Of a stretch of 64,000 nucleotides of DNA, positions 48,305 to 58,895 are shown one piece after another. Position 1 is the first letter of the stretch. The number at the start of each line of letters is the position of its first letter. The position numbers and the translations under genes were made by a program. The notes below the pieces were generated by a model, which was not told where the DNA came from, ran no database searches, and saw nothing but the letters and a program-made list of their open reading frames with translations. Source of the stretch: Hypoxylon rubiginosum (lineage: Eukaryota; Ascomycota; Sordariomycetes; Xylariales; Hypoxylaceae); NCBI GenBank assembly GCA_902806565.1, contig CADCXA010000027.1:496001-560000 (forward strand). The letters are read 5' to 3'.

Positions 48305-49192
48305 ATGAAGGACAGGTCCGCGACGTCAAAAAGCTTCGAGTTTCTCGAGTACGGTCCCCCAGGATCCGTTGCCGAGTCCAATGCCGATTTATCCGTCAAA
48401 AAGGACTCCTTCTGGAGCTACTGCGGCCCGCTACTCTCCGACCCGGAGGCCATCCCGTCCAGCCTCCACGACTGGTCCTCCGCCGTCCTATCCAGCCCTT
48501 TACTTCCCCTGCTCCTCCCATTCCTAACCTTCGCCAACGACTTCCTGACGAGGAACGGCCTCGACCACTACTGGCTCACCATCCGGGCCACCAGAGCAAC
48601 CGCGGAATTCAACAGGCCGCGCTGGCACACGGACGACCTGTTCTTCAGCAGAGAGAGCGGTAGCGGCGGCGGCAGCGGCGGCGGTCAAATAGCACCGCAG
48701 CCGAAGAAGAAGAAGAAGGCGGCCCGAGGAGGAGAGCGAACGGAACCAGCTCTAGACCTGCAGACGGACTGGAAGCTATGCGCCACGCTCCTAGGCCCGT
48801 CCACCCTCTTCGTCCCCGCCCCGGACCAAGCCGCCGCGCGCTCGACGTCGCGGTCCGTAAAACGCGCCTTAGCTACCGACCACGCCTGCACGTCGATCCG
48901 GTGCGTGGGGTGCGCGGCCACCGCCGACGCCGTGCGCGAGCGGCTGTGCGCGGACCTCGCGCCGCTGGGCCGCGTGTGCGCGGCGCCGGGCGAGTGCGCC
49001 TTCTTCCGCATCGGTCCCGAGGAGGGCGCCGTCCACTCGGAGCCGTGCATGAGCCGGGGGGACCGCGTCTTCGTCAACGTGGTGCCGGGGAGCAGGGACG
49101 AGCTGGAGGGCCTCGTGGCGAGGTGGGGCATGGGGTTTCCGAGGTCCTGGTGGGTCGCGCCGGGGGTCTTGCGTGGTCACGATGGGTCGTAG
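48305..49192 (+). CDS. DUF1826-like protein
   Basis: A 295-codon single-exon gene; the ATG at 48305 (MKDRSATSKSFEFLEYGPPG) is the first in-frame ATG. Residues about 95-110 contain RATAEFNRPRWHTDDLFF, about 155-170 LCATLLGPSTLFVP, about 228-245 GECAFFRIG and AVHSEP. The series H-x-D, GPSTLFV, G-x-C-x-FF, H-S-E-P recalls the DUF1826 family, a cupin-like fold with a likely metal site; this assignment is by eye. Between them lies a Gly/Ser linker (GSGGGSGGG) and a run of five lysines that could act as a nuclear signal or a flexible insert. The 3' half is very GC-rich, unlike its surroundings. No transmembrane segment is clear, although a Leu-rich stretch near residue 60-75 is strongly hydrophobic. 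Confidence 0.65.
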   Translation: MKDRSATSKSFEFLEYGPPGSVAESNADLSVKKDSFWSYCGPLLSDPEAIPSSLHDWSSAVLSSPLLPLLLPFLTFANDFLTRNGLDHYWLTIRATRATAEFNRPRWHTDDLFFSRESGSGGGSGGGQIAPQPKKKKKAARGGERTEPALDLQTDWKLCATLLGPSTLFVPAPDQAAARSTSRSVKRALATDHACTSIRCVGCAATADAVRERLCADLAPLGRVCAAPGECAFFRIGPEEGAVHSEPCMSRGDRVFVNVVPGSRDELEGLVARWGMGFPRSWWVAPGVLRGHDGS

Positions 49193-49545
49193 GGGTGCGG
49201 GGATATGATAAGAGAGCGAAGAATACCGTGCTAATGCTATAAGACATGCTTACTTTGTTAGTTGCTACTTGGACGCCTATCTACACCTAGGGAGGTGGTA
49301 TCCGCATCTGATACCTATATTCATGAAGACTACCGGTAGAGAATTATAGAGTGAGGATAGTTGATACTACAGAGCGGGCGTCATAATGCTCACTTGTTTG
49401 GAACCCTGCCTTAGGTACCTCATGAGGAGCAAGCTATTCACCATACTGTGAAACGGATACTATGTAGAGATTAAGTGGGTAGACGTCTATTTACGACCTT
49501 ATTTATCATCGTATGGTATACCTGATACTATATTACAACCAGGGC
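49193..49545. other. Convergent intergenic region
   Basis: About 350 bases between facing stop codons of the DUF1826-like gene and the 175-residue unknown. Nothing specific is seen beyond a TTAGGTACC motif near 49412. Confidence 0.45.
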
Positions 49546-50073
49546 TCATACGAAGCCGGCCTTCTTCATTTCTCTATCCCGCTTCGCGTTTAGCTTCTTC
49601 GTCGCCTCTCGGCTCTGGTGAACTAAAAACCCTAACAAGGCCATAATTCTCTTGCAGCGATCAAACGATAGGTCTGCATCGTGCTTTATCCGGTGTTCCT
49701 CTAAACTGGCGTCGTACTTCTCGCCTTTGTCGCTCTTGAGGAAGGTCATGATGCGCAGCGCGAAGAGCGCGGCGTGCGAGACTAGGTCGTACGGCTTATC
49801 GACGCTCTCCTTCGTGACGACCTCCTCTATCGTCTTGCCTACGATTCGCTTCTGGCGCAATAAGCGCTTCTCCGTCAGGTACTCATCGATGTCTTTCCAG
49901 TCCGGGAGCTGTTGTTTGATGGCACTAGAAGAAAGGCATCTGTTCAAGTACATCAGGAATGCATCCGCAACGGGACCGGTTCTAACGAGTGCTTCCGCAT
50001 CGGCTTTGGTCTTTAGCCTGAGGGTATTCTGAAGCTGCTCTATTGTTTTCGGGGCGCTGGCGGGCACTGACAT
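49546..50073 (-). CDS. Helical protein of unknown function, 175 residues
   Basis: A single-exon ATG-to-stop frame. The translation is soluble and helix-prone with regular Leu/Lys/Glu spacing (TIEQLQNTLRLKTKADAEAL, KDIDEYLTEKRLLRQKRIV) and ends in a basic KKLNAKRDREMKKAGFV tail. No signal peptide, membrane helix or known domain was recognised. Codon quality and amino-acid balance look like a real conserved gene rather than a chance frame. It is convergent with the 48305-49192 gene and tandem, on the minus strand, with the transcription factor gene upstream. Confidence 0.7.
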   Translation of the reverse strand: MSVPASAPKTIEQLQNTLRLKTKADAEALVRTGPVADAFLMYLNRCLSSSAIKQQLPDWKDIDEYLTEKRLLRQKRIVGKTIEEVVTKESVDKPYDLVSHAALFALRIMTFLKSDKGEKYDASLEEHRIKHDADLSFDRCKRIMALLGFLVHQSREATKKLNAKRDREMKKAGFV

Positions 50074-50563
50074 ATTATTGCGGAGTGGTAAAATGCTGTA
50101 CTAGCTCTGCTTTCATCGCCCGAACTCGAACTTGTCTTGTATGCCATGCAACCAAAGCCATGGTGCAAGAACAACGAGGTCGCATCCATACAAAGCAGCT
50201 TGATCGGGTGGTTTACTCGTTTTCTGAACATAGATTGTTTATTAGCCCTTTGTTAACAATTGTGGTATTAATATGAGACAGAATCTAGATATTATAAGTC
50301 AGGTAGTACAAAGAGACTACTGTTGTTCAAGGAAACAAGGCAGGAATCACCTAGATGGATACCAGAACTGTCGGGGAACTTCGACAGCTTTGTGGGGAAA
50401 AAACAACCCTTACATGCTGCAACGTATCGGCTTTAACGTTAGCCCAATATTGGGCAATCAGCACCTAGCCTAGAGGTAGCATGCTATGATATCAACTTCC
50501 TCGTGACGTTTCTTGGTCCTACAGCACCCGTTAAGACTTTAAACTCTGCCAGGGAACGGCTAG
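50074..50563. other. Intergenic region
   Basis: About 490 bases between two minus-strand genes. It should hold the promoter of the 175-residue gene and the terminator region of the transcription factor gene. No RNA gene or repeat is recognised. Confidence 0.45.
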
Positions 50564-53100
50564 TCAATCGGGCTGGTAATCGGGCTGGCGGGTGGACACT
50601 CGTTCAAACATATTGATCCATTCGTCGTCGGTAGGCTGCTGTTTAGAAAACGAAACTGAGTCTAGCGAAGGTTCGCTCGCAGATGTTGAGCTGTCCATGT
50701 TGTAGAAGCTTTCTAGCGTACAGGGGAAGTTGAGATCTAAAAGTAGGGGGTCTGTATTAGGTCAGCGAGCTTCATCGTCGAAATGCGCAAAGGAGAAGCA
50801 ACAATGATTCTCATCCGTCTAATATAGGAAAGACAATACCTTGAAATGCGAGCATTGGACTAAGCCCATCCTCCGCGCCGACAGGACTTGCTGCCGGGGT
50901 ATTTGCAGCTTTGAGGACTAGACGTATCGCTTCCATTGCTTTCCGCGCGTGGCTCGACGTCGCACTGAATCGCTCCCAGCACCCCAAGGACGTTTCCAGG
51001 AGCTGGCTTATCTCCGGCATACTTACTTCCTCTACGACGCTTTGGGGATTGAAGCTGAGCTGCTTTATGTAAGCGCAGACAATAGTCGTCGCCAAGAGAA
51101 ACTCGTTGTTGATAACGGACGAAAGCTTCCAACGAGCGTCATATAGCAAGCCATCCGGCACGACTAGCTCATAGATTAGGTGCTGATACTCGATGATCTT
51201 CATGGCTGAGCTCAGAGAGACTCTTCGTGAAAACTTGTACCGCTCGTGGTGGTTCGGTGCCATGAAGTAATTCTTGTGCAGCACGACCCGTAGCCTGAGG
51301 AAACAGATTTCCAACCAGGCCCTCTGCATTATCAACTGCGGGGGGTCTGCGATGGACTGCGCGATTGTCTGCATTCTCAAGCCTGGTGGGATTTTATTCT
51401 TCTGAGTTTCTATTACTCGGTCCATCGTTAAGATTTCTTCGTATTTATGGAGTCGAGTATCGGTCGCTATGTCACGAACTTTCTCCCAAAGCGATGCGAT
51501 GCGACTTCTGATGATGATATAAGTCATCGGCGTCAACTCGTGCTCCGGCCGTGACGGGGGTAGTTCCGTTATGCCCTCGGTAAAATCGCCGTCAGTCAGG
51601 TTGCGCGGTTCTTCCGTGTCTATCTGATGTTCTTTGAGCATGCTTGGTAAGCCCATCTGGGAGGCAAAAATGAGGTTAGCTTGGTAAATGGCGGCCCATG
51701 TTCGCCTTCTCATCTCGCCGTCGAAGGCTGAAATGACAGGAAAATTCTTAGGGTCTCTGTGGTAGCCCATCCTCATGGCGAGGTGCAAGATCATGCCTAA
51801 AAGTATGTGCGTGCCAAACTCGGGATCCTCTTGGAGCAAGTGCTCTATGGCGACATAACAAATGAGACTCTCTATGACAAAAGGCCCACCCTGGGTGTAC
51901 TTGCCCAACGTTAGACATTGGACAATCTTCTCGCGGTACACCTTTACCATGATCCCGCTCTCTTTATCGGGAGGTTCAGAGCTCCAATCTCGTGAGGCGT
52001 GTGGCATGGAGAGCAACGTCGCAACGCACATCATAGAGAACAAAAGGCCAACCCACGTAATTGGAGCCGCAAAAGGATCTTCCCAAAATTTTCCGTACTA
52101 GAAACGTCCATTAGCATCCGGAAGCAGTTAGGCATGTGGGTGCCTAGGTAGGTAGAGTCTAGGCTAACCTGTCGAATAAATTGATCTCTGTGTATGATTG
52201 CTATTAGGTAGCGACATTAGTCTCTGTGTCTACCACTCGAGGTATAGGCAGGCAGGACAGAACAAACCTGGGGCCAAGTCCATTGTGTTGAAAAATTTAG
52301 AGACCATTCGGTCGACGACAGGTCTTGTAGGAATCGCGCTCAAGATTTCCCCCTTGCTGACCTGGGCGAAACGACCGTACAGAAGCTGTGGACAGGGTCC
52401 ATAATCGGGTAGGGCCGGTGGTGAAATACGAAACTGTGACCCAGGCTCTGTCGTTTCTGGAAAGCAGTCCTTAAGCTCCGAGAGGCTGTCTAGAAGAGCA
52501 GACCAATGCGCGCCGTCGACATAGTTGGCACCGTGCGAGCAGTTAGTCGCTAGTGTGAGCATGCCGCAACTAGGCCGTTCTTCGGGCCCGCCCGCTCCCG
52601 CACCTAGATCGGATGAACCCTCAGCGGCGACGTGCGGGACGGAGGTCTCAGTCGGCGCTTGGCTTGTATACGGGACGGAGGCTATATTCGACGACGGCGA
52701 TGACGAAGACGTCTTAGATGCTCGCTGCATGAGGATATGTACAAGACTCTCTAACTCGCGAATACGATTCTGGACGGTGCTAGAATCTCGATCTGAGGAA
52801 CGTGACGAGGTCGCTTCCGGGGGATAAGTACACGCCATGGCTAGTCCGCGGAGAGAACATGTTCTGCAAGGCTGCTGCCGGTCACATTTCACTTTACGAC
52901 GGCGACATCTACAGAGATGTTAGATGCTATAGTTACAGAGTAACATGGAGGACCGACAAGTTACAGCTTAGTTGTACCTTGTCTCTTCTCCTATTGGGGG
53001 GAGGCAAGGGACGATGCCTCGTCGAAGGGGTAGACAGCATATCTTCTTTTAGCGTCATTGGATACCGATGGACCGGCTCGTTGGTCTCAGGCGCGCCCAT
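50564..53100 (-). CDS. Zn2Cys6 fungal transcription factor
   Basis: Five exons, 53100-52958, 52908-52268, 52200-52169, 52097-50840 and 50736-50564, which join in frame to 748 residues. The first intron splits the zinc cluster: exon 1 ends in SCNL and exon 2 opens with CRRRKVKCD, giving CX2CX6CX5CX2CX8C. A linker and short coiled-coil-like segment (IRELESLVHILMQ) follow, then the fungal transcription factor middle-homology region at roughly residues 240-500, with the family phrases FWEDPFAAPITWVGLLFSMM and GMILHLAMRMGYHRDP. Exon 3 is only 32 nt. The short last exon encodes a C-terminal acidic/aromatic tail (PTDDEWINMFERV) of activation-domain type. It acts in the nucleus; targets are unknown. 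A foldback element lies about 550 bp upstream of the start. Confidence 0.9.
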
Positions 53101-53945
53101 TTCGTAGTAAGAAAAAAAGTAGATATCTGAACAGTAGAGCAATCGAAAAGACCAAGCCAAAGCATTTCACAAATGAGGCCGACCGTCCGAATATATCTCC
53201 GACCGTCCGCGGGAGATTTCACGGCTCCACCATTCTGGCCTAGGCAGCCTGGCAGGCTAGGGTGTTAAAGAACATTGCTATATTTTAAAAACCTTCCGTC
53301 GGGGGCTTAGAACAGCCCGCCAGCCCGTATGAACCCTTTTGCCATCGAGAGCTGAATAACGTGACTCATGCTGAAGCACTCTTCTAATCAGTTACGCGTC
53401 ATTCGTACCCAATGTTTTCTTTAGCCGGTAGTTTAATATTGGTGTCCTATTCAGTGCAACAGATGGGCGCGTGAGACTGAATAGCCTCTGCATAATAGGT
53501 AGAAATCGAGCCACCAGTGAAGAGTGAAGGGTGGGATAGGAATGGATCTAATGGAGCCGTCGCTTGCCTATTCGTCGTTAAACCTGGAATCAATTAGTAA
53601 GCTATCCCCGGAGGACGGGGCAACTTAAGTAGCAGCAGTAGCTGGCAGAAGGGCGTCAGAAAAACTCGCGCCCGTATGAATAACACTGTTTACCCCCAAA
53701 TTCATACAGTATATCACAGTGTTATTCATACGGGCGCGAGTTTTTCTGACGCCCTTCTGGCTGGTTGCACTTATGCACGTTCAGTTATGAAACAGTTATG
53801 CAAAGAAACCGGTAACATCTATTCCGTACATTAACGCACGTTTGGCACATTTTGTTGATATTAGGTAATTAAAACTTTTCATTTACAGTTGATGAAAGCA
53901 AGTATGTGGTAGCCGATGGCAGCCGGGACCCAAAGGCTTCTTCAG
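53101..53945. other. Intergenic region with foldback element
   Basis: Roughly 850 bases upstream of the transcription factor start and downstream of the P450 pseudogene. Apart from the 114-bp foldback element described separately, no feature is seen. Confidence 0.5.
53646..53759. mobile_element. 114-bp MITE-like foldback element
   Basis: The sequence 53646-53688 is exactly repeated as its reverse complement at 53717-53759, so two 43-bp arms match at every position and flank a 28-base spacer. The element starts with CAGAAGGGCGTC and ends with its complement. On each side stands the pentamer GCTGG (53641-53645 and 53760-53764), which looks like a 5-bp target-site duplication. There is no coding capacity. 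It fits a miniature inverted-repeat transposable element that depends on another element for movement. The family is not identified, and no second copy was seen in this window. As RNA it would form a long perfect hairpin, so a regulatory or small-RNA role cannot be excluded. Confidence 0.75.
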
Positions 53946-54870
53946 TTAGGACGCAAAGGGGTAGGTTACTGGCCTAACCCGCGCAAGTACTCCCCGTTCC
54001 CAGTCCCGGTCCCCTTCCAGCACCCCCGGAAAATCTAAGCCTAAAGCCTCCCTAGGCTCGAACGCGAACCACGGGCCCTCATTCGTCGAGACAAAGACGT
54101 CGTAGGTGCGAAACTTGCCCTTGTCGCTGAGGCCTACGTTGTCCTGGGCGCCCGGCGCGGGCCTGAAGTCGAAGTACCACACCAGCTTAGCCAAGAGCAG
54201 GCTGATCTTGCCGCGCGCCGACTGAGAAGGGTGCGAACGCGTCGGGGATCGCCCTCCGTGATCCAGGCTTCCCCTCCGCCGCCCCAAGCCACCGCTCCGG
54301 GCTGTAGGTGAAGGGACCCAGGAAGTAATTCTACGTTAAATGTGTAGGTACTTACCTCGTTATGATGCAGAGCGTAAACAGCGACGGCGACTTACCCTCG
54401 CAACCTCGCCGTGCTCTTCGCCGGCCAGCTGGCGCCACAGCATCCTGGAAGTGGCGGGGGCATGCGCGGGGTCTCGTCGATGCAGGCCAGGCAGGCCAGG
54501 TAGGAGCAGGCTGCCAGCTTGGTCCCGCTTATCTCGGCTCCGCTCTGGAATGCGGAGCGGATCTGCTTGTTACAGCAGTACCGGGTGCCCCGCAATGTAG
54601 TCGCCGTCGTGTTGCCTCCTATGTCGCTAACGAAAAAGAAAATCAGCATGCAGTGGGATGGAAGCAGGATAGGAGACGAGAAAATTGGAAAAGAAGAAAG
54701 AAAAAAAAAAAGGGGTGGACATGCATACCTGCGACAATGAAGAAAATAGCCTCCATCTAGAGATCGTGCGCTTGTAGATCCTTACCCTCGTCGATCTTCA
54801 TACTGTCGGCGATGAATGACCAGAGGTCGTGGTGCGTTTCTCTCGATCATGAGCTCGAGAAGGTGGAAGA
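53946..54870 (-). pseudogene. Cytochrome P450 pseudogene (C-terminal half)
   Basis: Reading the minus strand, several P450 signatures appear in the right order but in changing frames: a segment MEAIFFIVAG followed by an intron-like gap and DIGGNTTATTL (I-helix oxygen-binding region), ACIDETPRMPPP (K-helix ExxR), FTYSPERWLG (PERF/PERW region), FAPFSVGAR (start of the haem loop) and LLLAKLVWYFDF with a P450-like end (GPWFAFEPRE). A frameshift lies just after PPPLPG. In the haem loop the frame changes directly after FSVGAR and the invariant cysteine with its neighbours is missing. A stop codon precedes MEAIFF. The N-terminal half is not recognisable, so the gene is both truncated and broken. Confidence 0.8.
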
Positions 54871-55670
54871 CGGGCTGGCGCGAGCGCTGCTAGATTATGT
54901 TAATAAGCACCTGGAGGGGGTAATACGATAGTTCCCATATACACGCGAAGAAATTATGCAGGCTTTAATGCTGTGCCGGCAAATCAGCTCAGGCTCAGGT
55001 TGGGCTTAGAATTTGGTAGAATTGAGGATTCAGTTAAGTTATCAGTTAAGTTATAACTTTTCGTATAACTACCTCCTATATAAATGATAACTTTCAATGC
55101 GACTTTCACGACTACTAGTTCTGGTAGTCAAGTCTTTGAAATTAGATAGGTATGTCTCTCTCCTTAATTTTATCAACTCGCCACTGACTTCGTTAGCCAG
55201 TTCTAGATAAGTTTTTCCACGTTAATACTGTCTGCGATATTTATACATCATGGCGCTTCTGCGAGCCATATAGGAATTAGAGATGAGATTCCCATGCAAG
55301 TAAGACGAACCACGAAGCGGCGCATGATGTCATCGTCATCTCTTGGCCATTGTTGAACAGTCCCGAGCTTTCCGCCTTCCGCCTAACTCCGCAGGGTTAC
55401 AACACCAAGACTTCCCCAAAATGCTTCCCCCAAAATCCACTCCCGGGCTGTGAGCGCGTGATACCTTGCCGCAACTAGTTCTTTAAAATAAACTTCGCCA
55501 CAACCGCCCGCTAGCAAGCGAGCAAGCAAAGCAATCCCTCCCGTCCCGAAGGAACACAAACACAAACGAGATCCCGGGATTTCGGTTTTCGATGAAACAA
55601 ACATACATTCGTGCGCCACTTAGGTATTTAGCCGGGACCACTTTTTAGCTTTCGCCGGCTACCATTTCCA
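54871..55670. other. Intergenic region
   Basis: About 800 bases. It may contain further decayed N-terminal P450 sequence, but nothing recognisable remains. Near 55030 is a short repeat of TCAGTTAAGTTA. The end should be the promoter of the 55671 gene. Confidence 0.45.
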
Positions 55671-56533
55671 ATGGCAACCTCACCGCCACCCGGGGCCGAC
55701 CACCCGCCCCCCTACGCGACGGGAAGGCGGAACGACGCCGAGGACATCATCCAGCCCGTCATCCTCATCCACGTCGGCCACTTCATCCGCGCGCAGACCC
55801 TCGACGGCCCGGCCCTGTACCAGCTCTCGCGGGACGTCCGGCACTCGTCCACGGGCGAGGCCCAGCTGGCGCAGGTCTCGCTCGAGCGGCTCGTGCACAC
55901 CGTCCGCGTGTCCTCGGACGGCACGCCGCGCGCCTCGCAGCGCGGCCGGCACATCTTCGAGCTCAAGCACCTGCCGTCCGTGCTGTCGACGGGTTTCCCG
56001 TACTGCCTGGACGCGGCGTCGCGCGGCGCGCTGGGGAACCTCGCCCTGCGGAGCGCGTCCTCGTTCCCGCCGCGGTCGGGGGGTTCGCTAAAGGTGGTCA
56101 AGGTCCGGCCGGAGGCGAAGCGGGGGAACGAGCGGGACGACGCGTTCCCCAAGGGGTACAAGGCGCGGCGGGAGTCGCTCCGGGAGGCCGAGCTCGTGTT
56201 CGAGGTCGCGCGGAAGAAGCAGGGGCAGCGCTACTACGAGTGGACGGCGCCCGACGGCGCCCGGCTCGCCGTCGAGGACGAGACCGAGGACGGGCAGCTG
56301 GCGAGGCTCGTCGTCATGGCGCCCGTGACGAGGAAGACGATGGACGCTATCGTGGGGAGCTGGTGCTTGAGGATGTGGCGCGACAGTATCAAATCGGCGC
56401 GCAGTCCTGAGAATGCATGTAAGTCTTATGTATCCCGTCAGTTACTGTTGCGCACTACGACATAATATGCTAACTATTTCAAGTCAAGACGGAAGTGCGT
56501 AGCGGACGTGAGATTCTTCCCAGATGGTGGTGA
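55671..56533 (+). CDS. Conserved-looking fungal protein of unknown function
   Basis: Exons 55671-56418 and 56484-56533 with a 65-nt intron (donor GTAAGT, branch GCTAAC, acceptor AAG). The join keeps frame and yields 265 residues ending REILPRWW. The first 25 residues are Pro-rich. The body alternates strand-like stretches (QPVILIHVGHFIRAQTLDGP, RHIFELKHLP, YYEWTAPDGARLAVEDE), followed by one helix (TRKTMDAIVGSWCLRMWRD). This pattern resembles tubby-C-terminal/LURP-one-like proteins, a weak fold-level impression only. It is strongly GC-rich, in contrast to the neighbouring P450 relic. Subcellular location is not predictable. Confidence 0.65.
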
Positions 56534-57518
56534 CCATAAGGGGGTATCGGAAGTAAGTAGCCGTAGCAGTGTGCTTATCATCCGGGTAACTTATAGTCTC
56601 GTATGAGGCATGATGTTGCGGAGCTCCGCTAGAGCACACGTAACCCTTGGACAAGGGTTAAAGCATTAAACATTCCTTTAGTACTTACGTAGGTCAGTCT
56701 CTGGTTCTAAAGAGACTTGGTGTTTATGGGAGGGCATGGAATGCATATTGGCAACGGAAGGCTTGGTTTCACGGCGTGCATTTTAGAAATGGTTGGTCGC
56801 GAAGGTTGGATGAGATCAGGTTCATCTGAAATTGATAACCCCCCCTGCTCGTCACACTACCGGTATGTTCAATGTTCATAACAATACAATAGATGTTAAA
56901 TAAATGTTAAATGCCAAAAATAGCCATACGGAATCAATGCGCCGTCCGAGCCCATCTCTAGAAATGCTAAAATTAAGTTAGTGAAACGGCATCTGCCTTA
57001 GTCTCGACGAATTAGATGGCGATGTTGGCGACCTTGGCGCCAAGTTGATCAACGTACGCAGTTGAGGTCTTGAAACATCCTATTGTTAGTGCTGGCTCAG
57101 CACCAGTTTCAAGTGATTCTCGGCGTCGTGAATGGAAATGAGATATGGGACTGCACGGCATTTAAAGTAAGAACATGTCTGTGAAGAGAGAGAGAAAGTC
57201 TCTCGTCTGAAATCCGCACCTGCTTTTCCTTTTGCTCGTGTGGTATTTCCAGGTCACTTCACTTCGAGATATTGGGCAGTGCCCTCACTATTCACATCAT
57301 CTACGGCTGGACCTGATATTTTATAACAATTCCTTTCATTGTGTGGTTGGCTCGTGCTCTTCCCCTTTGCGTAGTTTATCAGTTTTCCTAGAGCCTAGGT
57401 CGTCAAGGTTCTAATAGTGTTGTGTTGCGTACCCATAATGAGGTAGGCGATCAATAAGCTGCGGCTTGGATTATGTGTATTTAGTATCTAACTGGGATAA
57501 AGGAGCTCAATCTATCAG
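56534..57518. other. Intergenic region / missing 5' exons
   Basis: About 1 kb in which the 5' part of the following membrane protein gene should lie, but no signal-peptide exon could be located with confidence. An acceptor-like CTAAC...CTATCAG string ends at 57518. Short open frames on the plus strand do not join it convincingly. Confidence 0.4.
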
Positions 57519-58511
57519 AGGCGCGCTCGCGCAAATAATCTTCGGATATCTGTTCGCGACGATGCCCAGGTTCCCGTCGAGGACCCCGATCTGTCCGACT
57601 CAGAAGACGAAGGAGAGCCCGACTCGCCCTCGCCAACGTCGCCCGACTTCCCAGATGGCACGCCGGATGCTACATCTACGTCTATCTCGTCTAGCTCTAC
57701 GGAGCCTGCATCAACGGCTACCAATCTGCCAGCTATTCAGACCGATTCTATTATTGCAGGTGCTTCGCAAGATGGAATTTCGTCGAGCAACGACGATCTG
57801 CAAGCACAAGTGAGCGATGGCGGGAATGATATGCCTGGTATGAGCAAGGGTGCCATAGCGTTCGGAACAATCGGTAAGGCGCCAGTGTGAAGCGAATTTC
57901 TCCCCCGATATTTCTTAGGCCTAACCGGTTTCGATTTATTAGGAGGTGTGGTGATCGTAACAGCCCTAGTAGTCCTCGTATGGAAGTTCGGGCGACGTCG
58001 ACGTCGAGGCCGGACCACCAGTGGCGGCCTCTTCTCAAGATTCACGACTCCCAAGTTCAAGAGAATGGAAGAACCCCAGCAGCGGGGGACGGTAGACTAT
58101 GGGCCACCTGAGAGGACGCAGTCAAGGATTATGGACGACCTCATGGCGGCGGCCTACGCGGCGGAAGACGGCAGTGCTTCACAGTATGGCGCCTTCGCCG
58201 AGGAGAAGCAACAGCTCAACGCGCCCGCGCACCCTCCGCAGACGAGACAGCCGGACGCGCCCGACCCGCGGGCGTCGAACTCTCTTTACGTGAACCAGCT
58301 CATGTCGGGGTTCTATAAGGGCGCGAGGGCGGACGGGCTAGCCGTTCCCGCGGACGCGAGGGTGCCTCCGCCAGTAGCGCCCTCCGTAGCCGGGCAGACC
58401 GAGGCCACGAACACGACGGAGAGCACTTGGAAGACGTGGGGCTGGTCGCAGCAGAAGAAGCCCAAGGAGACGTGGGTCGACAAGTGTATTCGTCGGGGAG
58501 GATTGAGATGA
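57519..58511 (+). CDS. Ser/Thr/Asp-rich single-pass membrane protein, 5' end unresolved
   Basis: Two recognisable exons, 57519-57873 and 57943-58511, join over a 69-nt intron (donor GTAAGG, branch CCTAAC, acceptor TAG) inside one membrane helix, GAIAFGTIGGVVIVTALVV. Upstream of the helix is an acidic, Ser/Thr/Pro-rich ectodomain typical of fungal wall sensors or WSC/Mid2-like stalks. Downstream are a basic stop-transfer run (KFGRRRRRGR) and a cytosolic tail of about 150 residues ending WVDKCIRRGGLR. No in-frame ATG precedes the helix region except M at about 57821, so at least one upstream exon with the signal peptide is missing from this model. Function unknown; a cell-surface sensor is an inference from architecture. 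Confidence 0.65.
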
Positions 58512-58895
58512 CGATCTGAGAACCCACCAGTGCGTCAGTGCGAACGAGGGCCGTATATACATCTACATAGCTAAGGACCAATGGAACGAAGTGTGCAATC
58601 TACGCGTTGAATCATGACCTCAAGAACCATATTATCACTGTTATTCTGGGACTGCGATGTATGGTCGAGCGAACTTTTATTCCATCGGGGCGAGCTTTCT
58701 CTCTGGTCATGCAATAATAACTTAAACTACAAACAAGGTCGAGTGAAAACAGATATGCTGTGATGATCACAGCATTTTTCAGGGCGTATACGCCCTCCTC
58801 ACTCAACCACCCTTATTTAGCATAACAACCACACCAGAACCACCCCACCAGCTCGATCGTCTCCCCCTTCCCATAAAGTTCTGCTCGTACTTCTC
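58512..58895. other. Convergent intergenic region
   Basis: About 380 bases between the facing ends of the membrane protein gene and the RBR ligase gene. It should contain two 3' UTRs; nothing else is seen. Confidence 0.45.
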
